The position numbers and the translations under genes are program-made. Shown here one piece after another: positions 1-8,365 of a stretch of DNA of 64,000 nt. Origin of the DNA: Ignavibacteriales bacterium (GTDB taxonomy: Bacteria > Bacteroidota > Ignavibacteria > Ignavibacteriales > Melioribacteraceae); contig JACKAB010000007.1 in the NCBI GenBank assembly GCA_020635285.1, positions 186,001-250,000 of the forward strand. Reading direction: 5' to 3'. Every line of letters starts with the position of its first letter. Within the stretch, counting starts at the first letter, position 1. The notes below the pieces were generated by a model that was not told the DNA's origin, did not search any database, and saw only the letters and a list, made by a program, of their open reading frames with translations.

Positions 1-568
1 TAGGATCGAAATCTACTGTATTCCAAAAATATCCGGTTATATAAATATTACCGCTAACATCTACAGCCAAGCTATTAGCATAATCTCCCAAAGTACCTCC
101 AATACTTTTTGCCCAAACAAAATTTCCATCCATGTCATATTTAGCAAAGAAAACATCAGAACTACCAACACTAGTGAGGTTAAATGTGCCGCCACTGCTA
201 GGATCAAAATCTACTGTATTCCTATAGGTACCGCATATATAAATATTTCCGCCACCATCAATTTCAATACCGTAAATATAGTCTGAAGACGATCCACCAA
301 CACTTTTTGCCCAAACTAAACTTCCATCCAGGTCATATTTAGCAAAGAAAGCATCATCACTTCCAGCGCTAGTGAGGTTATAAATTCCACTGCCAGGATC
401 AAAATCGACTGTGCCAGGGAAACTACCTGCTACATATGAATTTCCACTTCCGTCAACAACTATCCTTCGCCCACTATCAAGACTGCTACCCCCGATGCTT
501 TTTGCCCATTGTGCAAATGAAAAAGTTGGTAATAGAAATATTAAAACTGTAAAAATTGTGTTTCTCAT
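1..568 (-). CDS. SBBP/beta-propeller repeat secreted protein, 3' end outside window
   Basis: This open frame runs off the left edge. It starts at an ATG at 568 preceded by a GAGGAGA ribosome site and encodes at least 189 residues. A signal peptide (MRNTIFTVLIFLLPTFSFAQ) is followed by near-identical repeats of about 60 residues with the elements FFAKYDLDGSLVWAKSIGG, then GNIYITGYF.NTVDFDP. This is the SBBP (seven-bladed beta-propeller related) pattern seen in exported Bacteroidota/Ignavibacteria surface proteins. The C-terminus, where a T9SS sorting domain would be expected, lies outside the window. Specific function is unknown; probably cell-surface or secreted. Confidence 0.8.
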   Translation of the reverse strand, partial: MRNTIFTVLIFLLPTFSFAQWAKSIGGSSLDSGRRIVVDGSGNSYVAGSFPGTVDFDPGSGIYNLTSAGSDDAFFAKYDLDGSLVWAKSVGGSSSDYIYGIEIDGGGNIYICGTYRNTVDFDPSSGGTFNLTSVGSSDVFFAKYDMDGNFVWAKSIGGTLGDYANSLAVDVSGNIYITGYFWNTVDFDP

Positions 569-609
569 TTTGTTCTCCTCTATCCGGTATTTTCTCTTAT
601 ATGAGTACA

Positions 610-637
610 TGCGTAAAAAGTGGAGAGAATGGCTCAT
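610..637 (-). promoter_or_regulatory. Bipartite promoter-like motif, copy A
   Basis: On the minus strand the sequence reads ATGAGCCAT, 10 nt, TTTTACGCA, and ends about 41 nt before the start codon at 568. The same two blocks with 9-10 nt spacing occur upstream of the genes starting at 4520 and 8051. Conserved blocks at a constant distance from three secreted-protein starts suggest a shared promoter or operator. The role is inferred. Confidence 0.55.
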
Positions 638-652
638 TTAATTTAAAAAAGA

Positions 653-676
653 AAAGTCCGTATTTTTACGGACTTT
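653..676 (-). terminator. Intrinsic terminator of the subtilisin gene
   Basis: On the minus strand AAGTCCGTA and TACGGACTT form a strong hairpin, followed directly by TTTTCTTTTTT. It lies about 50 nt past the stop of the S8 peptidase gene and immediately before copy A of the bipartite motif, so termination and re-initiation are packed together. Confidence 0.8.
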
Positions 677-726
677 ATAAATGATTTGAGTTTTTGAATA
701 TTTATTTCAACAGCACTTGAGCGCCA

Positions 727-2661
727 TTATTTTAGGAGCATCATTTTGCGTATTTGAACAAAGCCATGTCCTGAGCCTGCCGAAGGATCACCAGCTTCTA
801 TTTTGTAAAAGTAGATTCCGCTATTTAGACTTCTTGCATCAAACTGAACTGAATGAAAACCGGCTTGCAAATTATTGTTTACTAATTCTGCAACTTCTTC
901 GCCTAAAACATTAAATACATTTAACCTTACCTTACTTTCTGTTGGCAGATTAAACTTAATACTTGTTGTTGGGTTAAAAGGATTAGGATAATTTTGATTT
1001 AGTACAAATTCATTTGGTAATTCATTTTTCACTTCTTGAACGGAAGTAGCATTTAAAACTTCTGAAACAGCAGCAAAGGCATCTACTTTCCCATATCCCC
1101 ATTTTGTATTTGGGGTTGTGCCTGTAAAATTATCTGAACGAGCAGTGTTTTGAAGTATCTCTTTAACTTGTACCGAATTTAATAGAGGATTAGCCTCCAG
1201 CATTAGTGCAATTATTCCGGTTAAGACTGGCGCCGCTCCGCTGACTGCGCTTTGTATTCCATATTTACCATTTCCGTCATTAACTAATACATGATTGAAG
1301 GTAGCAAAATATGAGCGTTCAGCATAAGGAGCAATATTTGAATTACCAGGAACACTAACTGTCATCCCCAATCTCTCATCATAGGTTGGACCAACACCGC
1401 TTCCTACCCATAAATTTCCTTCTCCAACTTCATTACCTAAATCAGTTCTAGAAATACCATCAATATCTAACCAATTTTGGCGAATTACATATGAGTTAGG
1501 AACAATATTATTATATGCAGTTGCAAGATCCCAAACTGTATAACCTGGCACAACAAAAGTTTCAAAAACATTTTCATTACCAGCAAATATTCGTGAAGGA
1601 TTTAAAGATGCATGAAAACTGCCATTGCTAATTTGACTGCCAGTTAAACGAAGAGTATAGTTTCCTGAGACTTTACAATCAAACATTATCTCTCTTTTAT
1701 TATTCTCAGCAACAAAGAAATCTACATCGCTTCCATTATGGTAGTAATTAAATTCTGTAACAAATTGTTGATCTCTAACTTGATTTGTTGATGGAGAAAT
1801 ATACGGACCGTAAGTTTTAGTCTCAGTAATAATTTCAACATCTAACTTATCACTGCCATCATACCATAAATCAACTCTTAACTGATTAGTTGTATTCTTA
1901 ATTTTAATATCTATAGATTCACTTTGAGTAATAATTCCTCCAGCATGGTTAGGAAGACCACCATCATCGCTGCTGCCGCTAACAAATACTTGTCCGGGAT
2001 GCTCTGGACCAAATTCACTGTCAATCATTCGGGCTAGTTTGCTTGTGCCATCCATTGGTCCGCCAACACTACCAAAATTTGCCAGCATTACCACAGGTAA
2101 ATTAGCTTCTTCAGCTTTTGCTTTAACAAAATTTATTGCAGTTTCAATTAGATCAGGGTTATAAAATGGAGCTTCAGCTGGTTCCCCATCATGAGCTGGA
2201 GCACCCTCGGTTGTAGTTTTTACCATGATTATTTTCGAGTTTGGAGCCATGCCGGAATATAAACCATTACTAGCTCTACCATTGCCGGCGGCCAACCCAG
2301 TTGTTGATGTTCCATGTCCAACGGCATCTCTTGTCGATAACAAAGTTCCGCTTGATAAAGCTGAATTTATCTGAGCTTCATCATAAATTGTTCCTACATT
2401 ATAAGGGTTATTAGAATTGTTAGCTCCGGAGTTATCCGTTAAGTCAAAAATATATAGTATGCGTGTTGTCCCATCATCATTGGTAAAATCTGGATGGGTA
2501 TAATCAATACCTCTATCAAGGATCGCAACAATAACTCCATTTCCTTTAATATTTAAATCTGACCAAACCTTATTTACTCTGGTTTCGTTTCTAACTTTGT
2601 CATCTGCGTATATATTTGAATAGATTAGTACTATAAGTGTAAAAGTTAAAATCTTTCTCAT
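727..2661 (-). CDS. Subtilisin-like S8 serine peptidase with T9SS C-terminal domain
   Basis: 644-residue secreted protease. A signal peptide (residues 1-19) is followed by an S8 catalytic domain with Asp49 (VAILDRGID), His116 (GHGTSTTG) and the Ser motif SGAAPVLTG near residue 475; a large insert lies between the His and Ser motifs. The last 90 residues carry the type IX sorting signature NQNYPNPFNPTTSIKF and end IRKMMLLK. The protein is probably exported through the outer membrane and anchored or released at the surface. Nine extra residues (GDPSAGSGHG region) interrupt the final strands and derive from an inserted short repeat at 763-789. A terminator follows at 653-676. The start at 2661 gives a clean signal peptide. 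Confidence 0.9.
   Translation of the reverse strand: MRKILTFTLIVLIYSNIYADDKVRNETRVNKVWSDLNIKGNGVIVAILDRGIDYTHPDFTNDDGTTRILYIFDLTDNSGANNSNNPYNVGTIYDEAQINSALSSGTLLSTRDAVGHGTSTTGLAAGNGRASNGLYSGMAPNSKIIMVKTTTEGAPAHDGEPAEAPFYNPDLIETAINFVKAKAEEANLPVVMLANFGSVGGPMDGTSKLARMIDSEFGPEHPGQVFVSGSSDDGGLPNHAGGIITQSESIDIKIKNTTNQLRVDLWYDGSDKLDVEIITETKTYGPYISPSTNQVRDQQFVTEFNYYHNGSDVDFFVAENNKREIMFDCKVSGNYTLRLTGSQISNGSFHASLNPSRIFAGNENVFETFVVPGYTVWDLATAYNNIVPNSYVIRQNWLDIDGISRTDLGNEVGEGNLWVGSGVGPTYDERLGMTVSVPGNSNIAPYAERSYFATFNHVLVNDGNGKYGIQSAVSGAAPVLTGIIALMLEANPLLNSVQVKEILQNTARSDNFTGTTPNTKWGYGKVDAFAAVSEVLNATSVQEVKNELPNEFVLNQNYPNPFNPTTSIKFNLPTESKVRLNVFNVLGEEVAELVNNNLQAGFHSVQFDARSLNSGIYFYKIEAGDPSAGSGHGFVQIRKMMLLK
763..789. 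repeat. Short repeat inserted in frame in a T9SS sorting domain
   Basis: The 27 nt containing CCTGAGCCTGCCGAAGGATC add nine residues between KIEAG and FVQIRKMM of the S8 peptidase sorting domain. The core resembles the CCTGAG-N-CGAAGGATC short repeat that I recall as scattered through many bacterial genomes. The insertion is an exact multiple of three and leaves the frame open. Confidence 0.6.
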
Positions 2662-2859
2662 TATTATTTCTCATTTTTACTTCATTAATAACATTTTCTT
2701 TGTTTCTATAAAATTCCCAGTTTTTAGCGTATAGAAATATAATCCACTTGATAATCTGGAAGCATCAAACTCAACTTTATAGCTGCCTGCTGTTTTTTGT
2801 TCATTTACTAAGGTTGCTACTTCTTTACCAAGCACATCATAAATTTTTAATTGTACATT

Positions 2860-2879
2860 CCTCAGACTAAAGTCTGAGG
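2860..2879. repeat. Palindromic repeat inserted in a T9SS sorting domain
   Basis: CCTCAGACTAAAGTCTGAGG has 9-nt arms around AA. On the coding strand it adds the residues VASDFSLR in the loop between SIPN and NVQLKIYDVLG of the delta-60 protein sorting domain. The frame stays open across it. The loop is short in other sorting domains of this window (IPNNSKV at 16.8 kb, LPTESKV at 0.9 kb). Confidence 0.65.
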
Positions 2880-3131
2880 CTACATTTGGTATTGAATAAC
2901 TAATTGTGGTACTTGGATTAAATGGGTTTGGATAGTTTTTTGAGAAAGTTCAAACTCACTTGGCAAACCTAAATCTACTTCTACTATATCTGAATATTCA
3001 TATGATCCATCAATATCTATTTGTTTTAAGCGGTAATTATACTTTCCAGAACTTACTTCTTTATCAGAATATGTATAATATTTAGGGGAGTTGCTGTTTC
3101 CATGCCCTTCAACAAATGCTACTTTTTCCCA

Positions 3132-3165
3132 TTCTGAATTCTGACTACTGACTACTGAATTCTGC
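3132..3165. repeat. Low-complexity GACTACT/GAATTCTG repeat inside a coding region
   Basis: TTCTGAATTCTGACTACTGACTACTGAATTCTG-type sequence, with GACTACT twice in tandem flanked by two GAATTCTG copies. It encodes QNSVVSSQNS within the fibronectin-like part of the delta-60 protein, between EKQ and EWEKV. The frame is open through it. It resembles the dispersed tandem repeats elsewhere in this cluster. Confidence 0.45.
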
Positions 3166-4565
3166 TTCTCAATCTCAAACCCATAATTATTTACTTCTGT
3201 TGCTGTTTCCCAAATTAGCTGAACAATATTATTATTTACATTTGCTTTAAATATTTGTTAGTTCAACTGGAAGAGACGGATTGTTATATCTTGCCAAACT
3301 TACAACATAATTGCTACCATTATATGAATGTCCAGCCACAATAATTCTGCCATCAGCTTGAACTGAAACTCCATGTCCCTCGCTTGATGTTCCAACTGCT
3401 GTTGTGACCATTCTGATGAACCGAACGCGCCATCAATAGAACCATTACTATTTATGCGTGCTAACCTAATTTGCCTTGGGTTTCCGGGACCAATTGAGTG
3501 ATACCCGTGATAATAAATTTTCCATCACTTTGTGATGCTATCCCAAGCCCAAATCCACCTTGGATTTCCATTTTTCCATCAGAATCAAAGGACCCATCCA
3601 AACTTCCATTTGTATTATAACGAACGAAAGCAAAATAATTAACCCCAGATGGTGATGACGCTCCGCCAACGACTATTTTTCCATCCGACTGAATTACTGC
3701 ACTATATGCAAGATCGCTTGATTGAGTTGAAGTAAATGTAAGATCAGTTGTCACAATTCCATCAGAATCAAATGATGTATCCAAGCTGCCATCTGAATTA
3801 TAGCGAACAACAGTAATATCATACTGGCTTCCAGTTCTAAAATCACCAGCAACCACAATTTTTCCGTCTGATTGAATTACAACACTTTTGCAAAATCATA
3901 CCAAAACTAATATTTGTGGTTACAATCCCGTCAGAATCAAAGGACGTATCTAAGCTTCCATCACTATTATACCTAATTACAGCAAAATCGTCATCAACAC
4001 CCCAGTTGTAATATTGCCGGTAACTACTATTTTTCCCATTAGACTGTAATGCAACATCAATTCCTTTTCCACCAGTTGTCAAAACTTTACCATCACTATC
4101 AAACGAAGTATCTAGAGGTCCATTGGGATTTAATCAGGCTATTGCAAACGAATAATCGGAATATCCGGCAACAATAATTTTCCCATCAGATTGAATTACC
4201 AAACTTTGAGCTACATCATACCCACTACCAAAATCAATTGTTACTTTCCCAGCGGAGCCAAATGAGTTATCTAAGGTTCCATCACTATTGTAACGAACCA
4301 CCAAAAAATCAGAATTACTAACATTCTCAGATGATCCAACGACAAGTATTTTTCCATCTGATTGAATAGCAATACTTTTTGCCGTATGAATCTCAGTTCC
4401 AACTGAAGTTGTGACAATTCCGCTTGAACCAAATGTTGGGTCTAATGCACCATCTTGTGCATTCAACATATTTGTTAAAAAGTAAATTATTGTAATAATG
4501 AGCATGTAATTGTGTTTCATATTTTCTCCTTATTGATAAAATTATTTCTCCCCATAACTATTATA

Positions 4566-4592
4566 TGCGTAAAAAGATGGAGAATGGCTCAT
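4566..4592 (-). promoter_or_regulatory. Bipartite promoter-like motif, copy B
   Basis: Minus strand ATGAGCCAT, 9 nt, TTTTACGCA, ending about 45 nt before the start at 4520. Similarity to copy A extends into the upstream terminator tail (TTTTTCTTTTTAAAT), so terminator and promoter seem conserved as one unit. Confidence 0.55.
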
Positions 4593-4608
4593 TTGATTTA
4601 AAAAGAAA

Positions 4609-4630
4609 AAGTCCGCTAATAAACGGACCT
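4609..4630 (-). terminator. Intrinsic terminator after the HAF/papain-like gene
   Basis: On the minus strand GTCCG and CGGAC pair around an 8-nt loop, followed by TTTTTCTTTTT. It lies about 120 nt past the stop at 4751 and directly before copy B of the bipartite motif. A (TG)n run flanks it at 4631-4642. The rest of the 4521-4750 gap holds no gene that I can see. Confidence 0.7.
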
Positions 4631-4750
4631 GTGTGTGTGTGTTTCATTATTTAGTTAATGAACTACTTCTGAATTTTATTAAACAAAAAATATAAATCTC
4701 CGAGGTTTTGGTGGTAATATGTGTTCCAAACCTTGGAGGTTTTAAATAAG

Positions 4751-7700
4751 TTATTTCATCAATAACATTTTTTTAGTCTCAATAAATTTATCAGTTTTTA
4801 ATTGATAGAAATAAATTCCGCTTGTCAATCTGGAAGCATCAAATTCAATTCTATAATTACCTGCTGCTTGTTGTTCATTTACTAAAGTTGCAACTTCTTT
4901 TGCCAAGAATATCAAAAAAACTACTATTTTCACTTTTGCGTTTTCACTTTTCACTGAATACGGGATTGTATACGAAATTGTTGTGGTTGGGTTAAATGGA
5001 TTTGGTAGTTTTGATTTAATTCAAACCTTTTGGTATTTCATTAATTGGGTTATCATTTATTCCAGTAGGACTGTTATTTACAACAAATATACTATCATCT
5101 ATTGAGCCGTCATCACCAAGATCAACATAAATTTTTTTTACCGGAATACGTAAGTCATTCCAATCTGGGCTGATGATATGACGAGAATTTGCTTCTAATT
5201 GAATATTATCATTCTCAAATACGTTTTTTCCCATTGTTAGAAATTTGTAATAAATCTAATTGATATGTTTTGCCTGAACCAACATTTCTTAACGCCAATT
5301 TACTATCAGTTTTTCATTTTCGATTGTTTTTTTCATCTACCAGTTTAACGCTTAAAGAATCATTCTTCTGAATAATAATATCGCCCAACTTAATAAGTTG
5401 CTCTAATGTATCTGAAAAACTTTAATGGTTTCAATCTGTATGTTTCTTTCTTCATCGTTTGGCTGACCGATAGTAATTCCATTCCCGATTTTCATTATTT
5501 CAGAATCGCCGTCATTAACATCTGTCCTGGTATAAGAATACAGAACATCATATTGTTTAATTGTAAAAAATGAGGAAGAATCTTGAATGTTGGTAATAGA
5601 TACTTCAAATTCACCAATTGGTAACTTATAACCGATTGGCTGTGTACTGATACCTGCGATTGGAATTATCGGGAAGCTACCTGGAATATTACTTGAATAA
5701 TAACTATTATCATTTACAAATTTTTGACCAGCTTTGTTGAAAATTGAGACTTCACCTCTATTACGATTTAGATATAATTCCATATCTTTCCATTTTGAAT
5801 CAACAATATCATCCTCCCATCTAAGCCATATTTTTGGAGTCTCTAAATAGTTTTTAATTGGCAAGCTAAGAAAAAAACCTTTATTTCCAGGCTCAAATTG
5901 AGCTCCTAATTCTTCTTTCCATTCATTTTTTATGGAATCTATACGAATATACTTGCCATTATCAAGTGGGGAATTATTATCATATATAAAAACTTTAAAA
6001 CTGTGAGGAGATTCATTTTCACGGAGTAGCTTATAAGGAACAACGGCATGTCTAAAATCAAGATCTGTTGGGTAAGTAAATATTAGTAATTTAGAAATTA
6101 CTGGATCAGCTAAAAACATTTTTTTTAATTCAGCTAATACGTCCCGAGGTGTAATAAATTCTGCAGATACAGAATCATGCTTATAATAGTCATATAATGA
6201 AGCATTTTCTTGATGACTAAATTCATTACCAAACTGATGCCAAAAGTAATAATTAACTGCCTTTCGCGTTTCGTCATTTAGAGGTATCTTTGCCAAGTTA
6301 TCACTATTAGAAACAGACGGAAATTTTGCGTTAAAAATATTGGGATATTGCCAAGCAAGTAAACTTGAAACTGCAAAGCCATAACATGAGCCCCCCCAAT
6401 TTTCTTGATGTACTAAATAAAAGATTGCTGCAGATGGACGGTAATCTATAAAACCAGAAGTTGGATTAGAGAAATAAATTTGTTCTATGCTATATGAATC
6501 AACAAAAAGCGGCCAATCAATAAATGAATATGATTTTATACTTTTATTCAAATATGATCTTTTCCCGACTGGAAATTTCTCACTAAAAGGGCGATTAGTC
6601 ACTTTATCAATATAAGTGAGATAATTGAACTGTGACCACCAAGTTTCCGGCCACATATTTTCCCGCTTATTACCAAAACTCCATCCATTTTCCTTTGCAG
6701 TAAAATGCTGTAATGTATCTGCAACAATTCTTGTTAGATCGTAACCCTTTATCTTAAAGGTTTCACTCTTTTTAGATCTTTTTGTAATTCTTGAAGTTTT
6801 GTTTAAGGCATTAGAACTGTTAAAACTACTCACTTGTATGTTACACGTAATAGAGCTGCTCAATGTATCCGAAACTTTCCAGTTTAATTCGGTTACTCCA
6901 ACATCTGTAGTATCTATTGGTATATAAGATTTTCCATCATCTAAACTTAACTCAATCAAATATCTTGAGTTCATAGAGCCAGTCCATTTTATTTTATGCT
7001 TTTGGTCAACTTTCCATTTATCGTCTTCTTTCGGTTCAAGAATTTCAATCTCAATTGGGTTCAATAATAGAGCTCTTGTTTGTCCATTAATGCTGCCCTC
7101 TGTAATAATTTGCCCTTTATTATTTATATCTAATGCTCTTGTTAAGTAAATGTCTGAAGTTTCCACAAGTGTGTTTAAATCATATGCACTGCTGTCTTCC
7201 CAAATAGTTGCGCCGTAATTTAGCCCAACAATTACACCAGAATCATTTATGGCATAGGCTTCTGAGTTAAGACTCTCAGACCACTTTTTTAAAGGAACCA
7301 TTCCTGTGAGACTATCTTTCCAGACAAAGGCTATAAAATCAGAAACCCCAACAATCCATGAATGGTCATTTATTGAATTTGCTTTACTATTACGTGTAAA
7401 AGCTCCCAAATCTTTTATTGAACTTTTTGAAAAACGAAATGCATGAAAAGATCCATCAGATAAAACACTATTACCGACAATGTCATTTAAATTATTTATT
7501 GCAAAAGCATTTGTGCCATTAGGACCAAGCTTTGGAAAATAAATGATGTCATTATCATCAATGTAAAATCCAACTTGCGATGTCTCACCATTTGGAATTG
7601 CCGAACCCACAATGATATCTATATCATTAATGGCATATAAATTAGTGTTTTCTCCGGCAGTTATTACTTTTGTAGTTGAACCATCATAGTAAAAACCAAC

Positions 7701-8051
7701 AGTCTGGAATTTAAGATTATCATTTATTTTTCTAAGTGAAACTTTACCTACAACATGTCCCTGGCTATTACATCCTTGCGCAGATATTCCTGAAATACTC
7801 CAACCATCTGGTGCTTGAGGCTGAGGAATAATTTTTAAAGTGTCATTTTTCCATATAAATGCCTGCCAGCCTAATATGTTATCTCGGATTTCACCTGCTA
7901 CATGACCTGCTTCACTGATGGAATGAGGTATTGCAAATTCATTGCTTAAATGGATAAGTTCATACTCAACATTTTGAGCAACGGTCGATATACTCATTAT
8001 AAAAAATATTAGTAAAACTTTTGATGCTTTATTTCGGTAAAAATTTTTCAT
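4751..8051 (-). CDS. HAF-repeat secreted protein with papain-like active site and T9SS domain (3' part frameshifted)
   Basis: The first 882 codons (8051-5403) are open. A signal peptide ends STVAQ. Residues about 30-330 are HAF-type repeats (GxxxAFxW, INDxxxIVG), followed by an Ig-like KWKVDQKHKIKWTGS domain near 350-430. Residues 540-700 carry Q549, then GGSCYGFA with Cys556, RHAVVPY with His668 and YDNN with Asn692. Order and spacing match the Gln-Cys-His-Asn set of papain-family cysteine peptidases. The frame then slips near 5410, about 5310 and 5020, and continues to a T9SS sorting domain (NPFNPTTTI..., ending ETKKMLLMK, stop at 4751). I infer an exported peptidase; the substrate is unknown. 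Copy C of the bipartite motif lies upstream. Confidence 0.75.
4926..4955. repeat. GTGAAAA tandem repeat in a T9SS sorting domain
   Basis: TTTTCACTTTTGCG followed by TTTTCACTTTTCACTG (coding strand AGTGAAAA units) encodes SVKSENAKVK in the loop between YTIP and the VFDILGKEV-like strand of the sorting domain. It is the same loop that carries a different repeat at 2860-2879. Confidence 0.45.
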
Positions 8052-8110
8052 ATTTAAGTCCGTTTACAATCTTTTAATTAAATAATTCAAAATAATTCGA
8101 TATAGCTACA

Positions 8111-8138
8111 TGCGTAAAAGCATTTAGAAATGGCTCAT
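8111..8138 (-). promoter_or_regulatory. Bipartite promoter-like motif, copy C
   Basis: Minus strand ATGAGCCAT, 10 nt, TTTTACGCA, ending about 59 nt before the start at 8051. Outside the two blocks it differs from copies A and B, so the shared blocks are not just part of a longer recent duplication. Confidence 0.55.
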
Positions 8139-8180
8139 AGAATTTGGATACAAATAATGTAAATGTGATTTGAAGCAAAA

Positions 8181-8325
8181 CGGGAAGCTAGAAATAGATT
8201 CCGGCTTAAAAGCATACTGGAATGACATTATTAAAAGATAGATCCCGAAACAAGTCAGACAGGTTTGGGATGACAAATGGAAAAAGAATAGATTCAGGCT
8301 CAAAGATTGCCAGAATGCCAAATAT
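8181..8325. repeat. Degenerate intergenic repeat units
   Basis: Three related units of about 40-45 nt lie in tandem. They begin TAGATTCCGGCTT, TAGATCCCGAAAC and TAGATTCAGGCTC, and end TGGAATGACA, TGGGATGACA and CCAGAATGCCA. Each can fold into a weak hairpin (TTCCGG/CTGGAA, ATCCCGAA/TTTGGGAT). They fill the gap between the kinase gene stop (8366) and the HAF gene promoter. A 65-codon open frame here has no protein-like features and is left out. Confidence 0.5.
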
Positions 8326-8365
8326 TTTTAATTGTGGATTTTAAAAGTGTGTGTGTAAAATATTT

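Larger units (their letters stand above)
2677..4520 (-). pseudogene. Delta-60 repeat (beta-propeller) secreted protein with T9SS domain, frameshifted
   Basis: One gene in several frames. It starts at ATG 4520 (RBS AAGGAG) with a signal peptide ending LTNMLNAQ. Repeats of about 50 residues follow, of the type DGTLDNSFGSAGKV...IQSDGKIIVAGYS..FAVVRYN, the delta-60 (TIGR02608-like) propeller repeat. A fibronectin-like segment (about 2960-3250) and a C-terminal sorting domain (KEVATLVNEQKTAGSYKVEF, ending TKKMLLMK, stop at 2677) complete it. Breaks lie near 4130, 4080, 3880-3850, 3460, 3250 and 2940. Whether these are sequencing errors or real decay cannot be decided here; the repeats themselves are well kept. 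Copy B of the bipartite motif lies upstream. Probably a surface protein of unknown function. Confidence 0.75.

Noticed and set aside
717..914. Plus-strand 65-codon open frame
   Set aside because: Antisense to the T9SS domain of the S8 peptidase; no start signal, no protein-like motifs.
4631..4642. (TG)n run and a similar one at 8347-8357
   Set aside because: Simple microsatellites; nothing links them to a function.
8124..8321. Minus-strand 65-codon frame between the kinase and HAF genes
   Set aside because: Coincides with the degenerate tandem repeat units; composition follows the repeats; no RBS.
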